This document shows, piece after piece, positions 15,496-23,837 of a stretch of 45,791 bases of DNA. A program made the position numbers and the translations under genes. The notes below the pieces were generated by a model. It was not told where the DNA came from. It did no database searches and worked only from the letters and a program-made list of their open reading frames with translations. The DNA comes from DASTPP01 sp035762175 (GTDB lineage: Bacteria; Myxococcota_A; Polyangia; Polyangiales; Polyangiaceae). The stretch spans positions 1 through 45,791 of the forward strand of contig DASTPP010000088.1 of the NCBI GenBank assembly GCA_035762175.1, read 5' to 3'. Position 1 is the stretch's first letter. Every line of letters begins with the position of its first letter.

Positions 15496-15709
15496 GCTGC
15501 GGCGTCTAGCCGCCGCCGTCGCGGCTCGCGCCCGACCGACGCGCCTCGACCACGGCTGCGCCCCGGCGCCCCGGTCGGGCGGCTCGACGGAGCACGACAC
15601 CCCCCGGGCCGGGGCGTTCGGCGGGCGCGGCGGCGGGAATCGTCTTCATGACGCGTGTCGGGCGCGCGAGCGCTGCCGGCCCGCCTCCTACCCTCCTGGA
15701 ATACATCAA

Positions 15710-15728
15710 GATGCAACTCGATCGCAAG
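15710..15728. promoter_or_regulatory. Weak Zur-like palindrome, site 5
   Basis: GATGCAACTCGATCGCAAG: core TGCAACTCGATCGCA (15712-15726). The left arm fits the other four sites, but the right arm has TCGCA instead of TTGCA. It lies 215 bp before the ZIP-like gene and 38 bp before dmeR, so it may serve either side. Less certain than the others. Confidence 0.45.
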
Positions 15729-15739
15729 TGTGGACGCTC

Positions 15740-15757
15740 GATACCCCGTGGGGTATC
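15740..15757 (+). promoter_or_regulatory. DmeR operator palindrome
   Basis: GATACCCCGTGGGGTATC is a perfect 8-2-8 inverted repeat ending 8 bp before the dmeR ATG. A C-tract and G-tract flanked by AT is the known style of RcnR/FrmR/DmeR operators. Autoregulation of dmeR-dmeF is therefore likely. Confidence 0.8.
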
Positions 15758-15765
15758 CCAGGAGA

Positions 15766-16038
15766 ATGCATACGGTGCTGCACAAGAACAAGCTCGTGGC
15801 CCGCGCCCGGCGCATCCGGGGCCAGGTCGAGGCCGTCGAGCGGGCCCTGGTCGAAGAGCGGGGCTGCGAAGAGGTGGTCCGCACGATCGCAGCCGCCCGC
15901 GGCGCCATCAACGCCCTCGCGGCCGAGGTGCTCTGCGACCACGTGAACGACCACCTCGGGGCCCCGCGCTTGCCCGCGCGCGAGCGCGCGGCGGCGGCGG
16001 CGGCGCTGTCGCGCATCCTGCGCGAGTTCGTCGGGTAG
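15766..16038 (+). CDS. dmeR: DmeR-type metal-responsive repressor (CsoR/RcnR family)
   Basis: A 90-residue all-helical repressor of the RcnR/FrmR branch: RARRIRGQVEAVERAL, a cysteine at about residue 36, then RGAINALAAEVLCDHVNDHL. Conserved His and Cys residues are the usual Ni/Co ligands. Start ATG 15766 follows AGGAG. Family members bind G/C-tract palindromes and release them on binding Ni(II) or Co(II); such a palindrome stands just upstream. The CDF exporter gene follows 6 bp later, the standard dmeR-dmeF arrangement. Confidence 0.88.
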   Translation: MHTVLHKNKLVARARRIRGQVEAVERALVEERGCEEVVRTIAAARGAINALAAEVLCDHVNDHLGAPRLPARERAAAAAALSRILREFVG

Positions 16039-16044
16039 GCCGCG

Positions 16045-17112
16045 ATGGAAGGCGCCTTCTCGGGCCATGAGCCCTGTGCCGTCCGCAGGCCGCCGCCGCC
16101 CGGCCGCCGCGAGCGGGGCGTGCTGCTGGTCACGCTGCTGACGGCCGTCACGATGGTCGCCGAAATCGCCGTCGGGTACGCGACGAACTCCATGGCGCTG
16201 CTGGCCGACGGGTGGCACATGGCGACGCACGTCGGCGCCCTGGGGCTCGCCAGCGCGGCGTACGCGCTGTCGCGACGGTACGCGGCGCACCGCGCGTTCG
16301 TCTTCGGCACCGGCAAGATCCGCGCGCTCGCGGGCTACACGAGCGCCGTGCTGCTCGGCGTGGTGGCCGTCGCCATGGTGGTCGAGTCGGTCGAGCGGCT
16401 CCTGCGGCCGCACGCCGTCGACTTCGCGCGCTCGCTCCCGGTCGCCGTCGTCGGCCTGGTCGTCAACCTCGCGAGCGTCCTTCTGCTTCACGCCCACGCC
16501 CACGACGACCACGAGCACCGTGGGCACGACCACGAGCACGACCACGAGCACGGCCACGACCACGGCCACCACGACCACGACCACGGCCACCACGACCACG
16601 GCGGTCAAGAACGCGGCGGCGCGCGGGCTGCTCACGGGGACCATGACCACGGCCACGGCGGGCACGACCACAACCATCAGGCGGCCTTCATGCACGTCGT
16701 GGCCGACACGTTCACGAGCGCCCTGGCGATCGGGGCGTTGCTCGCGGGCCGGTCGTTCCAATGGACGTGGCTCGACTCTGCCACGGGCGTGGTCGGCGGG
16801 GTGGTCATCGTCCACTGGGCCGTGGCGCTCTCCCGCCGCGCTGCGGCCGAACTGCTCGACGTCGCCCCGCCCGGCGCGTTGGAAGAGCGAGTTCGACGCG
16901 CGCTCGAGTCGGTCGACGACGTTCGCGTCGTCGACCTGCACGTGTGGTCGCTCGGGGGCGGCGCGAAAAGTTGCATCGTCACCCTCGTCTCGGCCGAGCC
17001 CCGCCACCCCGACAGCTATCGAGCGCGCCTCGCGGACTTCAAGCTGGCGCACCTGACCATCGAAGTGCGGCGGCGCGCGGAGGGGCGCGCGCGCGAGGCG
17101 GCCACGGCGTGA
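16045..17112 (+). CDS. dmeF: DmeF-type cation diffusion facilitator with His-rich loop
   Basis: A 355-residue CDF exporter with six predicted helices. Helix 2 has ADGWHMATHVGALGL, the DmeF variant of the CDF metal site; a second metal site is at FMHVVADTFTSALAIGALL. Between helices 4 and 5 is a long His/Asp loop (residues ~149-210, with repeats such as GHDHEHDHEHGHDHGHHDHD) that buffers or senses cytosolic metal. The C-terminal domain (VDDVRVVDLHVWSLGGGAKS) is the usual dimerisation module. Known DmeF proteins export Co(II)/Ni(II), sometimes zinc. Co-transcribed with dmeR. Confidence 0.92.
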   Translation: MEGAFSGHEPCAVRRPPPPGRRERGVLLVTLLTAVTMVAEIAVGYATNSMALLADGWHMATHVGALGLASAAYALSRRYAAHRAFVFGTGKIRALAGYTSAVLLGVVAVAMVVESVERLLRPHAVDFARSLPVAVVGLVVNLASVLLLHAHAHDDHEHRGHDHEHDHEHGHDHGHHDHDHGHHDHGGQERGGARAAHGDHDHGHGGHDHNHQAAFMHVVADTFTSALAIGALLAGRSFQWTWLDSATGVVGGVVIVHWAVALSRRAAAELLDVAPPGALEERVRRALESVDDVRVVDLHVWSLGGGAKSCIVTLVSAEPRHPDSYRARLADFKLAHLTIEVRRRAEGRAREAATA

Positions 17113-17600
17113 GCCGAGTCGCTCGCACCCCAGCGAACCTCGGGGAGCCACCCCCTCTCGCGTCGTCGGGGCTTCGTCTCCGACGAGGAGGAGAAAAGAG
17201 CAGCGCCCGGGACGAGGAGGGGGGCAATCCGCGGGCGCTGCGACGGGCATTCGACCGCGAGACGCAGGCAGCTGGCCTCCGCGTGCTGGTCGAGCGCATT
17301 CGGCGCACTAACCCGACGGGGCGAGGGGGCTCGGCGCACGAGGCGCGGGCTCGGTACGACGAGAAGGTGCGGCTGCAGGGTCTGCTGCTTGGGACGTACT
17401 CGGGCGAGGTGCACGCGCGAGCGAATCACGACATGCCTGGCGTCGTGAGCCTTTCGGTGCCCGGGCTCGAGGGGAGCGCGAGCCACACGGGCGTGTCGCC
17501 TGGGCGCGCGCAGGTGGCCCACCCCCGCCGCTCAATGGCCCGGCAGCGGCCTCAGGGGCGGGGGCCGGCCTCCGCCAACGGCCCTCGCGCGCAGGCGTAG
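17109..17600 (+). CDS. Doubtful small ORF or gene fragment after dmeF
   Basis: GTG 17109 overlaps the dmeF stop. The middle (about 17240-17490) has coding-like codon use with lower GC3 than the neighbours and the segment YDEKVRLQGLLLGTYSGE, but the flanks look random and the 3' end overlaps the convergent HdeD gene. No family recognised. It may be a fragment of a lost gene. The rest of the 419-bp gap holds no other signal. Confidence 0.22.
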   Translation: MSRVARTPANLGEPPPLASSGLRLRRGGEKSSARDEEGGNPRALRRAFDRETQAAGLRVLVERIRRTNPTGRGGSAHEARARYDEKVRLQGLLLGTYSGEVHARANHDMPGVVSLSVPGLEGSASHTGVSPGRAQVAHPRRSMARQRPQGRGPASANGPRAQA

Positions 17601-18110
17601 CCCCAGCGCGACGAGCGTGACGCCGAAGACCAGGGCGTAGGCCCCGACCCAGAGGGCGATCGTCAGCGCGCCGACACCCGGGGCCAGCAGCAGCAGGGCG
17701 CCGAAGGCGATCGACGCCACGCCGGCCAGCGCCAGCATCCACTCGCCCTTGATCTCCTTGCGGAGCCGGACGGCCGCGGCGAGCTCGAGCCCGCCCGTCA
17801 CCAGCGACCAGAAGGCCACGAGGTACACCAGAGAGAGCAACGTCAGGCCGGGCATCAAGAGCGTCACCACGCCCGCCGCGACGCTCACCAGCGACTCGAG
17901 CAGTGCGAGCCCCCAGCGCTCGCCCGCGCGCGCCGCGCGGAACGCGCCCAGGGCGTTGAAGACGCCCTCGACGAAGGCGTACCCGCCGAAGAGCAACACG
18001 AGCGCCACGAGCGTGAGCCCCGGCATGACGAGGGTCAAGACGCCGAAGACGATGGCGAGTAGCCCCCGCAGCGCGAGGGCCCACCAACTGGTCACGAGGC
18101 CGGAAGTCAT
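17532..18110 (-). CDS. HdeD/DUF308 family membrane protein
   Basis: A 192-residue membrane protein with about six helices in three repeated units of the type WWALALRGLLAIVFGVLTLV / MPGLTLVALVLLFGGYAFVEG, the signature of HdeD (DUF308). Start ATG 18110. HdeD is linked to acid and general stress tolerance; the mechanism is unknown. It is convergent with dmeF and lies upstream of Hsp20 and HtrA genes, a combination discussed in the findings. Confidence 0.88.
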   Translation of the reverse strand: MTSGLVTSWWALALRGLLAIVFGVLTLVMPGLTLVALVLLFGGYAFVEGVFNALGAFRAARAGERWGLALLESLVSVAAGVVTLLMPGLTLLSLVYLVAFWSLVTGGLELAAAVRLRKEIKGEWMLALAGVASIAFGALLLLAPGVGALTIALWVGAYALVFGVTLVALGLRLRARAVGGGRPPPLRPLPGH

Positions 18111-19265
18111 ACGATACCGCCGCTTGCGTAGGAGGGCCGAACCGTCGGGAGCTCGGGCCGCGGTTGCCGGCGCCGCGGCCCGCCCCGGCGGGCGGCGCCC
18201 GGCCGCCGCCGAGACCCGTCCGGGCCCGCGGGCGTCGGGCGCGCGTCCGCGCACTTCGCCCTTCGCCGCCCGACGCCCCCGGGCGAGGCGGCGTCGCCCG
18301 CCGCGCTCAGATCGCTACGTATTTCGAAGTCAAAGCCCCTCGAAGGCCCACCGGGCTGGCCCGTCCGCCCGGCCGGTGCCGTAGATTTGCGTCGAATCTT
18401 CGCCATGGCGGCTCCGTCCTTTTGCGGCCACGTGGCTTGCGGGGCGCACCGGCCGCAAGAGGCGGGCCGCCCGCCGCCGAAACGCGGGGCGCTCGCATGG
18501 CATGAGCTCTAGCCGGACAAAGCGCTCCCGGGCGGTTTGCGCAATTCGTACGTCAACGGAGCGCGTGGGGTCGGACGCGGGCTCGGGCGTCCGGGGCGGC
18601 AAAGGCGCCACAGCCGTCGCGGCCCGCCACGTCTCGCGGGCGTGGCCCCGTTTCTTCGGGGGCGAAGATGCGCAGCGCGTGGCCCGGGTGCACGCGGCAC
18701 GCGGCGTCGCCGAGCGTGCCGTCACGCACGCGGTGCAGCCGGTTCCCGATACCCTCACGGCCGCGCACGAGCGCGAGCAAGGCTTCGGCGCCCGCCGCCT
18801 CGGTCGATAGGACCGTCACCACGAGGGGCGCCCCCCTCGCAACGTCGCCGACGACGTTGCGCACGCGCTCGAGCCGACCGACCCGCGCCGCTTCGGACCG
18901 GCGGACGCTGGCGGCATTGACGAGCGTGAGCGTGTGCAGGTCGAGCCGGTCGCCGTGCCGGTCGCTCGGGTACGCGGCCGACAGCCGCCCCCTCGTCGGC
19001 GAAGCCGGCGCGCGCTCAAGCGGCTTCGGCCCGCGCCGCAGCGACGCCCGTGGCTCGGCCCCTTCGAAGCCCGAAGTTCAGCCCGAGTCACCTTCCGGAC
19101 GCGCGAGAGTCGGCGGTGGCGTTCGTGTTTTGGTGCGTGGCCGAGCGGGGCCAACCTGCACGCCCGACTTGCGACGAAACGGCGCCGCCGGAGCTCGGAG
19201 CACGAAGCCCGTGCGGGTATGCCCGTTGCAGGCGCGCCGCTGCCCTTCACCGTCAGGAGAAACCC
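18111..19265. other. 1.15-kb stretch without a certain gene
   Basis: Holds the promoter region of hdeD (left) and of the Hsp20 gene (right). Two minus-strand ORFs look weakly coding: 18107-18406 (starts MAKIRRKSTAPAGRTGQ; overlaps the hdeD start) and 18553-18864, whose reading frame stays open and coding-like up to a stop at 19078 without an ATG/GTG start. The latter contains LVVTVLSTEAAGAEALLALV and could be a 5'-truncated gene. No domain recognised in either. Confidence 0.4.
18553..18864 (-). CDS. Possible truncated hypothetical protein
   Basis: A frame of 103 residues from GTG 18864; coding-like codons continue upstream to 19077 with LDLHTLTLVNAASVRRSEAA but no usual start there. Contains LHRVRDGTLGDAACRVHPG. 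Unknown family; possibly the remains of a longer gene. Confidence 0.25.
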   Translation of the reverse strand: MRNVVGDVARGAPLVVTVLSTEAAGAEALLALVRGREGIGNRLHRVRDGTLGDAACRVHPGHALRIFAPEETGPRPRDVAGRDGCGAFAAPDARARVRPHALR

Positions 19266-20018
19266 GTGGCAGAACCGCAAGTAGAGCAGGGGCAGCAAAC
19301 GCAAGGGGCGCAGCAGAACGGCACGCGCTCGAACGCCGAGCCGGGCGGCACGCAAACGCAGGCGGCGGGGGGGATCGCCCCCGCGGGCGCGGCTCAGCAA
19401 GGGGGGCGGCAGGCGGGCCACGGCGTGCAGCGCTACGTGCCGGGCGCGGCGTCCGGGCTGCCGGTGCCGGCCAGCCCCTTCACGGTGATCCGCCGCATGA
19501 TGGAGGACATGGGCAGGCTCTTCGAGAATTTCGCCCTCGGGGGCGGGCTGCCGTCGCCCTTGGCCTTGGTCCGGGACATGGGCCACTCCCAGGGAGGCTT
19601 CCCGCCGATGCAGCTCTGGTCTCCGCAGATCGAGGTCGCCGAGCGGGATGGCAAGCTCGTCGTGAAGGCCGACCTCCCCGGCCTCACGAAGGACGACGTG
19701 CGAGTCCAAGTCCTGGACGGCGCCTTGCGGATCGAAGGCGAGCGGCGCCAAGAGCGCCAGGAGGAGCGCGGAGGCCAGCACTACACGGAACGGAGCTACG
19801 GCTCGTTCACGCGCACGGTCCCGCTGCCGCCCGGCACTGAGGCGGAGGGCTGCGAGGCGACCTTCGAGAACGGCGTCCTCGAGGTGACGCTCGCGTTGCC
19901 GGAGCGGCGACCGCGCGGGCGCACCGTGCAGATCAAGGGGCGCGGCGTCGGCCCGGTGTCCGGTGCTGCCGCGCCCGAGCCGCAGGGGGCGCAGGGCGAG
20001 GGGGCCCGAGCGAGCTGA
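19266..20018 (+). CDS. Small heat-shock protein, Hsp20 family
   Basis: A 250-residue Hsp20. Start GTG 19266, preceded by AGGAG at good spacing; the longer upstream frame is not coding. Residues 1-60 are a Gln/Gly/Ala-rich extension, followed by FTVIRRMMEDMGRLFENF, typical of large bacterial Hsp20s. The alpha-crystallin domain runs from about 120 to 215 and contains ADLPGLTKDDVRVQVLDGAL and the hallmark FENGVLEVTLALPE. The C-terminus is Pro/Gly-rich. An ATP-independent holdase for unfolding proteins in the cytosol. No hairpin-type RNA thermometer was obvious in the GC-rich leader. Confidence 0.92.
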   Translation: MAEPQVEQGQQTQGAQQNGTRSNAEPGGTQTQAAGGIAPAGAAQQGGRQAGHGVQRYVPGAASGLPVPASPFTVIRRMMEDMGRLFENFALGGGLPSPLALVRDMGHSQGGFPPMQLWSPQIEVAERDGKLVVKADLPGLTKDDVRVQVLDGALRIEGERRQERQEERGGQHYTERSYGSFTRTVPLPPGTEAEGCEATFENGVLEVTLALPERRPRGRTVQIKGRGVGPVSGAAAPEPQGAQGEGARAS

Positions 20019-20608
20019 CGTCACGGGCCCGCGGGCCTTCCTTCGCGACGGGTAGGTGCTCGCATCGTGCGGCCCGATCGCCCCCGCCTTCGTCGCGGCG
20101 GCGCTGGCGGTGCCGCACGTCAGCCTCTACGGGGTGTCCCCGCTCTTCGGGGGCTTCGCGTTCGCCCGGGGGTCATGAGCGCCGTCGGCGTGCAAGGCGG
20201 CGTGCCCGCGGCGGCTGTCGTAGGCGTCGCGGCTTGGGCGGTGCGCGCCCGCGACGGCGCCCGCGAGCGCCTCGCCCTCGGCCGCGCGGGCCCCGCCGCC
20301 GTGAGCCCACGTCACGAGCGGGTCGACGGCGAGTGAGGCGGGCGCGATGAACGCGCGTTGAGCGAGAGCGCTGCTCGTTCGGGTTGCGTACGCCCTCCGG
20401 GCGCCCCGAACGCGCCAGGGCGCCGCCGCGCCGGGGGCGGGCGCGTCGTCGAGGCGTGGCCCCAAGGACACGCGCCGGATGCCGGTTGGGGCTCAAGTGC
20501 GAGGCCGCCCGCGAGGTCGCGTTCGAGCGCCTTCGGGCGTCGACTGGACCGTGTCGGCGGCCGGGCCGCTCGGAGGCGCTTGGCATGCGCATTGCGGGCG
20601 TCGACGCC
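20019..20608. other. 590-bp stretch between Hsp20 and HtrA genes
   Basis: No certain gene. Two very small plus-strand ORFs overlap by ATGA: 20056-20178 (40 residues, contains FVAAALAVPHVSLYGVSPLF) and 20175-20336 (53 residues, one hydrophobic helix). Their codons look coding, but nothing supports function. The right part must contain the HtrA promoter. Confidence 0.3.
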
Positions 20609-22045
20609 ATGCGCGAACGAACGCTACCGTTTTGGTTGGGCGCAGCTTGCTCGCTGGCCGGCTGTCAGCGCCTGTCTTCGACCCAAAGGCAAGAGGCCGA
20701 GCCCGCGCCCGTGGCCGTCGCCTCGCCGGGGCCCGCGCCCGCCTCGGCGGCATCGGGGGCGGCGTCTCCGCTGCCGGCGCTCGTGGCGTCGGTGCGGCCG
20801 GTGGTCGTGAACATCACGGCCGAGCAACGCCTCGTCGTGGGGCGCCCGACGGTCGCGTCGCCCTTCGACTTCTTCGACCTCGGCCCCTTCGCGCGGCCGG
20901 GCGACCCCGGGGGCGACCGGGTGTTGCGGCGCCAAGCGCTGGGCACGGGCTTCCTCATCGACGCCGAAGGGCGCGTGGTCACCAACGCCCACGTCGTGGC
21001 CGACGCGAGCGCGGTGCGCGTGCGCCTCGCCGACGAGCGCGAGTTCGAGGCGCGCGTGCGCGGGCGCGACGAGCAGCTCGACCTGGCCGTGCTCGAACTC
21101 GCCGACGCCAAGGGCCTGCCGGTTGCCCAGCTCGGTTCGAGCGAGCGGCTCGAGATCGGCGAGTCCGTCGTCGCCATCGGCAACCCGTTCGGCCTCGGCC
21201 ACACGGTCACCTCAGGCATCGTCAGCGCCAAGAGCCGGGCCATCGGCGCCGGGCCCTACGACGACTTCATCCAGACCGACGCCTCCATCAACCCGGGCAA
21301 CTCGGGCGGCCCGCTCTTCGACCTCGGCGGGCGCGTCGTCGGCATCAACACGGCCGTCAACCCCGAGGGGCAGGGCATCGGTTTCGCCATCCCCGTCGAC
21401 GTGCTCAAGCGCGTGCTGCCCCAGCTCGTCGAGCGCGGCCACGTCGAGCGCGGCCGCCTCGGCGTCGTGGTCCAACCGATGGACGCGCGGCTGTCGCGCG
21501 CGCTCGGGCTCGAGCGGGCGCGCGGCGCGCTCGTCGGCGAGGTCCAGCCCGGGGGGCCCGCGGCCGCGGCCGGGCTCGAGGCCGGCGACGTCATCGTGCG
21601 CGTGGGCAACGACGAGGTGCGGCACGGCACCGACCTGCCCAAGCTCGTCGCCCGGCACGCCCCGGGCGAGACCGTGCGGCTCGAGGCGCTGCGCCGGGGC
21701 GAGGCCAAGACGTTCACGGTGACGCTCGGCCGGCTCGAGCCCCCCGAGGCTGCGGCCGGGCGGGGCGAGCCGGCCGACAAGGACGAGCCGGCCGGGGGCG
21801 GCGGGCTCGGCGTCTTGGTACGGGACGCTCCCGGCGGCGGCGCCCTCGTCGAGCGCGTGCGGCCCGGCAGCCCCGCGAGCGGCGCCCTCGCCCCTGGCGA
21901 CGTCGTGCTCGAGGTGAACCGAACGCCGATCGAACGCGCCGACCAGCTCGCGGCGGCGATCGAGGCGGTGCCCGCGGGCCGGCCCGTGCTGCTGCGGGTG
22001 CGCCGCGGGGGGCACACCCTCTACGTCGCGCTCGAGCGGGGCTGA
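20609..22045 (+). CDS. HtrA/DegP-type serine protease, lipoprotein with two PDZ domains
   Basis: A 478-residue periplasmic protease. ATG 20609 gives a lipoprotein signal (PFWLGAACSLAGC); longer frames upstream lack signal character. The trypsin-like domain shows all three catalytic residues: His in VVTNAHVV, Asp in DLAVLEL and Ser in NPGNSGGP. Two PDZ domains follow (GALVGEVQPGGPAAAAGLEA and GALVERVRPGSPASGALAPG), separated by a charged Gly-rich linker. Family role: degradation or refolding of damaged envelope proteins. Membrane anchoring by lipid is a variation on the usual soluble DegP. Confidence 0.92.
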   Translation: MRERTLPFWLGAACSLAGCQRLSSTQRQEAEPAPVAVASPGPAPASAASGAASPLPALVASVRPVVVNITAEQRLVVGRPTVASPFDFFDLGPFARPGDPGGDRVLRRQALGTGFLIDAEGRVVTNAHVVADASAVRVRLADEREFEARVRGRDEQLDLAVLELADAKGLPVAQLGSSERLEIGESVVAIGNPFGLGHTVTSGIVSAKSRAIGAGPYDDFIQTDASINPGNSGGPLFDLGGRVVGINTAVNPEGQGIGFAIPVDVLKRVLPQLVERGHVERGRLGVVVQPMDARLSRALGLERARGALVGEVQPGGPAAAAGLEAGDVIVRVGNDEVRHGTDLPKLVARHAPGETVRLEALRRGEAKTFTVTLGRLEPPEAAAGRGEPADKDEPAGGGGLGVLVRDAPGGGALVERVRPGSPASGALAPGDVVLEVNRTPIERADQLAAAIEAVPAGRPVLLRVRRGGHTLYVALERG

Positions 22046-22055
22046 CGCGCCCGGG

Positions 22056-22253
22056 CTACTTCGGGCGCGCCGGCCCCGGGGTGGGCCGGCGGGGAGGCCG
22101 CGCGCGCCACCGGCGCCAGCGCGTCGAGAGCCAGGCGAGCCCGTGGTAGAAGGGCATGGCGGCCCACGCGAGCGCGACGGCGCACCCGAGGGCGACGCGA
22201 CCGAGCGGCGAGAGGCGCACGGTGCGGCGCCTCGGCGGGCGCAGGTAGCTCAC
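22056..22253 (-). CDS. Small membrane protein, unknown
   Basis: 65 residues: a basic N-terminus (MSYLRPPRRRTVRLSPLGRV), one hydrophobic helix (ALGCAVALAWAAMPFYHGLAWL) and an Arg/Pro-rich tail. Convergent with the HtrA gene, 10 bp apart. It lies downstream of another small membrane-protein gene on the same strand, so they may share a transcript. Family unknown. Confidence 0.5.
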   Translation of the reverse strand: MSYLRPPRRRTVRLSPLGRVALGCAVALAWAAMPFYHGLAWLSTRWRRWRARPPRRPTPGPARPK

Positions 22254-22293
22254 GGCCGGCCCACCGCCAACGGCTCTTGGCAGCGGGGGCGCG

Positions 22294-22647
22294 TCACGGG
22301 TACGGCCTCCCTTCGCGGGAAGCGGCGTCGTCGGCGTACATCCGGGCGTCCCCGAGCCTGGGGCGCGCGGCGGCGAGGGCGCGGCCGAGGGCGGTGCCGA
22401 CGTGGTCGCCGGCGTACGTGAGCGCCGTCATCACCCCCGCGGCCACCGTCCCGAGCACGATGCCGCGGGCGAGCGCCCACCAGGGCGGCGATGGGCAGCC
22501 GAGGGACAGCGCCGCCCCCACGAGCGCGGCCACGAGCGTCACCGCGTTGCCTTCGAGGAAGGTGGCGTACAGGTGGCCCGCCGGGTTCCGGGCGCGGAAG
22601 GCACCGACCAGGGCGAGGACGACGGCGACGTGCTCGAGGTCGTTCAC
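22294..22647 (-). CDS. Small multi-helix membrane protein
   Basis: 117 residues starting GTG 22647, which overlaps the stop of the upstream gene (GTGA). Three hydrophobic segments: DLEHVAVVLALVGAF, LYATFLEGNAVTLVAALVGA and GIVLGTVAAGVMTALTYAGD. No family recognised. Translational coupling links it to the transglycosylase-like gene, suggesting a joint envelope role. Confidence 0.6.
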   Translation of the reverse strand: MNDLEHVAVVLALVGAFRARNPAGHLYATFLEGNAVTLVAALVGAALSLGCPSPPWWALARGIVLGTVAAGVMTALTYAGDHVGTALGRALAAARPRLGDARMYADDAASREGRPYP

Positions 22648-23110
22648 GGCGCGCCCCGGGCGGGTTCGGGCGGCGGGTGCCCGGCGAAGAGCGCCCGGCC
22701 GAGCCGCATGCGGGCCCGCGAGGCCTCGAGGCCCCGGTCGCACCGGCCCGAGGCGTACGCGGCGAGCTGCTCGTCCTCGGGGCGGTCGCGGCACGCGTTC
22801 CTCGAGGACCGCAGGCTCGCGAGCGACGCGCGGCAACCTCGGGGGTAAAGTTCGAGGCGCCCCCGCGCAGGAGCTGGAAGAGGCCGAACGACCTCCCCCC
22901 GTCGCCGACCGCGTCGGGCCGGAAGCGGCTCTCGTGGTAGGCGACGGCCACGAGCAAGGCGGCCGTGCGGGCGCGGCCGTCCGGCCCCGGGAAGAGGGGC
23001 TCGCTCTCGGCCGCCGCTTCGGCAATGGCGCTCGCGGTCGCGGGGTAGCTCGCCCGCCAGGGTGCGTCCGGCTGCAGCACGAAGAGCAGCGACAGGACCC
23101 AGGCCGCCAC
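22644..23110 (-). pseudogene. Transglycosylase (SLT)-like gene with a frameshift
   Basis: Starts at GTG 23110 with a signal-like segment (VAAWVLSLLFVLQPDAPW), then AVAYHESRFRPDAVGDGG and SFGLFQLLRGG, which match lytic-transglycosylase/lysozyme-like folds with the catalytic Glu in YHES. Near 22829 the frame is lost; the downstream part (ASLASLRSSRNACRDRPEDE to HPPPEPARGAP) continues in another frame to the stop at 22644, which overlaps the next gene. One base lost or gained would explain this: a recent mutation or a sequence error. Confidence 0.65.
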
Positions 23111-23837
23111 GTCCGTCGTCCTCTCGGAGCAAGGCGAGGGCGTCCGGGTCGGTGAGCCGCCCGAGGAAGGCGAACCAGTCGAGCCCCGCCCGCCGCCCGG
23201 AGCGCTCGAGCGCGCCCTTGCCCTCGACCGGGGCCTCGTCGGAGGCGAGCCGTTGCAAGGCCACACGCGCGGCGTCCTCGGGCCGGTCGCTGTCGACCTT
23301 CCAGGCGTTCGGCGCCCACTCGATGGCGGGGCTCACGACGCACGGCACGCCCTCGGCCACCGCGTCGGCCGTCGTGAGGTCGAAGGTCTCGGTGTGCGAG
23401 AGCTGCAGGCACAGGTCCATGTGTGAGACGGTGCGGCGGAAGGCGGGCCAGTCCTGCCAGGGTTGCTCGACGAGCGTCGCCCACGGCAGCCCCGCGAACA
23501 TGGCCCGCAGGGCGTCGACGACGCTCATGCCGCCGTCGTCGTTCCCGTCGACCGAGACCCAGAAGGCGAGCTCGCGGCCGAGGGCGCGGGCGGCGAGCAG
23601 GGCCGCGGCGGCCGAGGTCGTGTGGCTCTTCAAGAGGCGCATCGCGCCGAAGCTGCCGACGCGCGGGGGCCGCCCTTCGCCCCGCAGCGGCGAGCGCCCC
23701 GGTGCCGGGCCGCGTTCGGCGTCGTAGAGGTTCGGCAGGTGGGCGCAGCGGCCGCCGTAGGCGCGCTCGACGAAGCGGGTGAACGTCGGGCGTGCCTTCT
23801 TCGGCGCCGACGCAGGGGGCGTGCACGACGACGAGTT
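23109..23837 (-). pseudogene. Glycosyltransferase, N-terminal part missing and no own stop
   Basis: The frame begins right after an in-frame stop (23838) and contains FTRFVERAYGGRCAHLPNLY, GSFGAMRLLKSHTTSAAAAL, a region with WQDWPAFRRTVSHMDLC, and GVPCVVSPAIEWAPNAWKV. These are hallmarks of the C-terminal Rossmann half of a GT-B glycosyltransferase. The first ~100-150 residues of the family are absent. At the 3' end the frame runs into the transglycosylase gene without stop, so a second indel is likely near 23110. The first available ATG is internal (23642). Confidence 0.6.

Noticed and set aside
16500..16680. CAC/GAC-rich repeat region, first suspected to be a satellite or CRISPR-like repeat
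   Set aside because: It is the in-frame His/Asp loop of the CDF transporter; no spacer structure.
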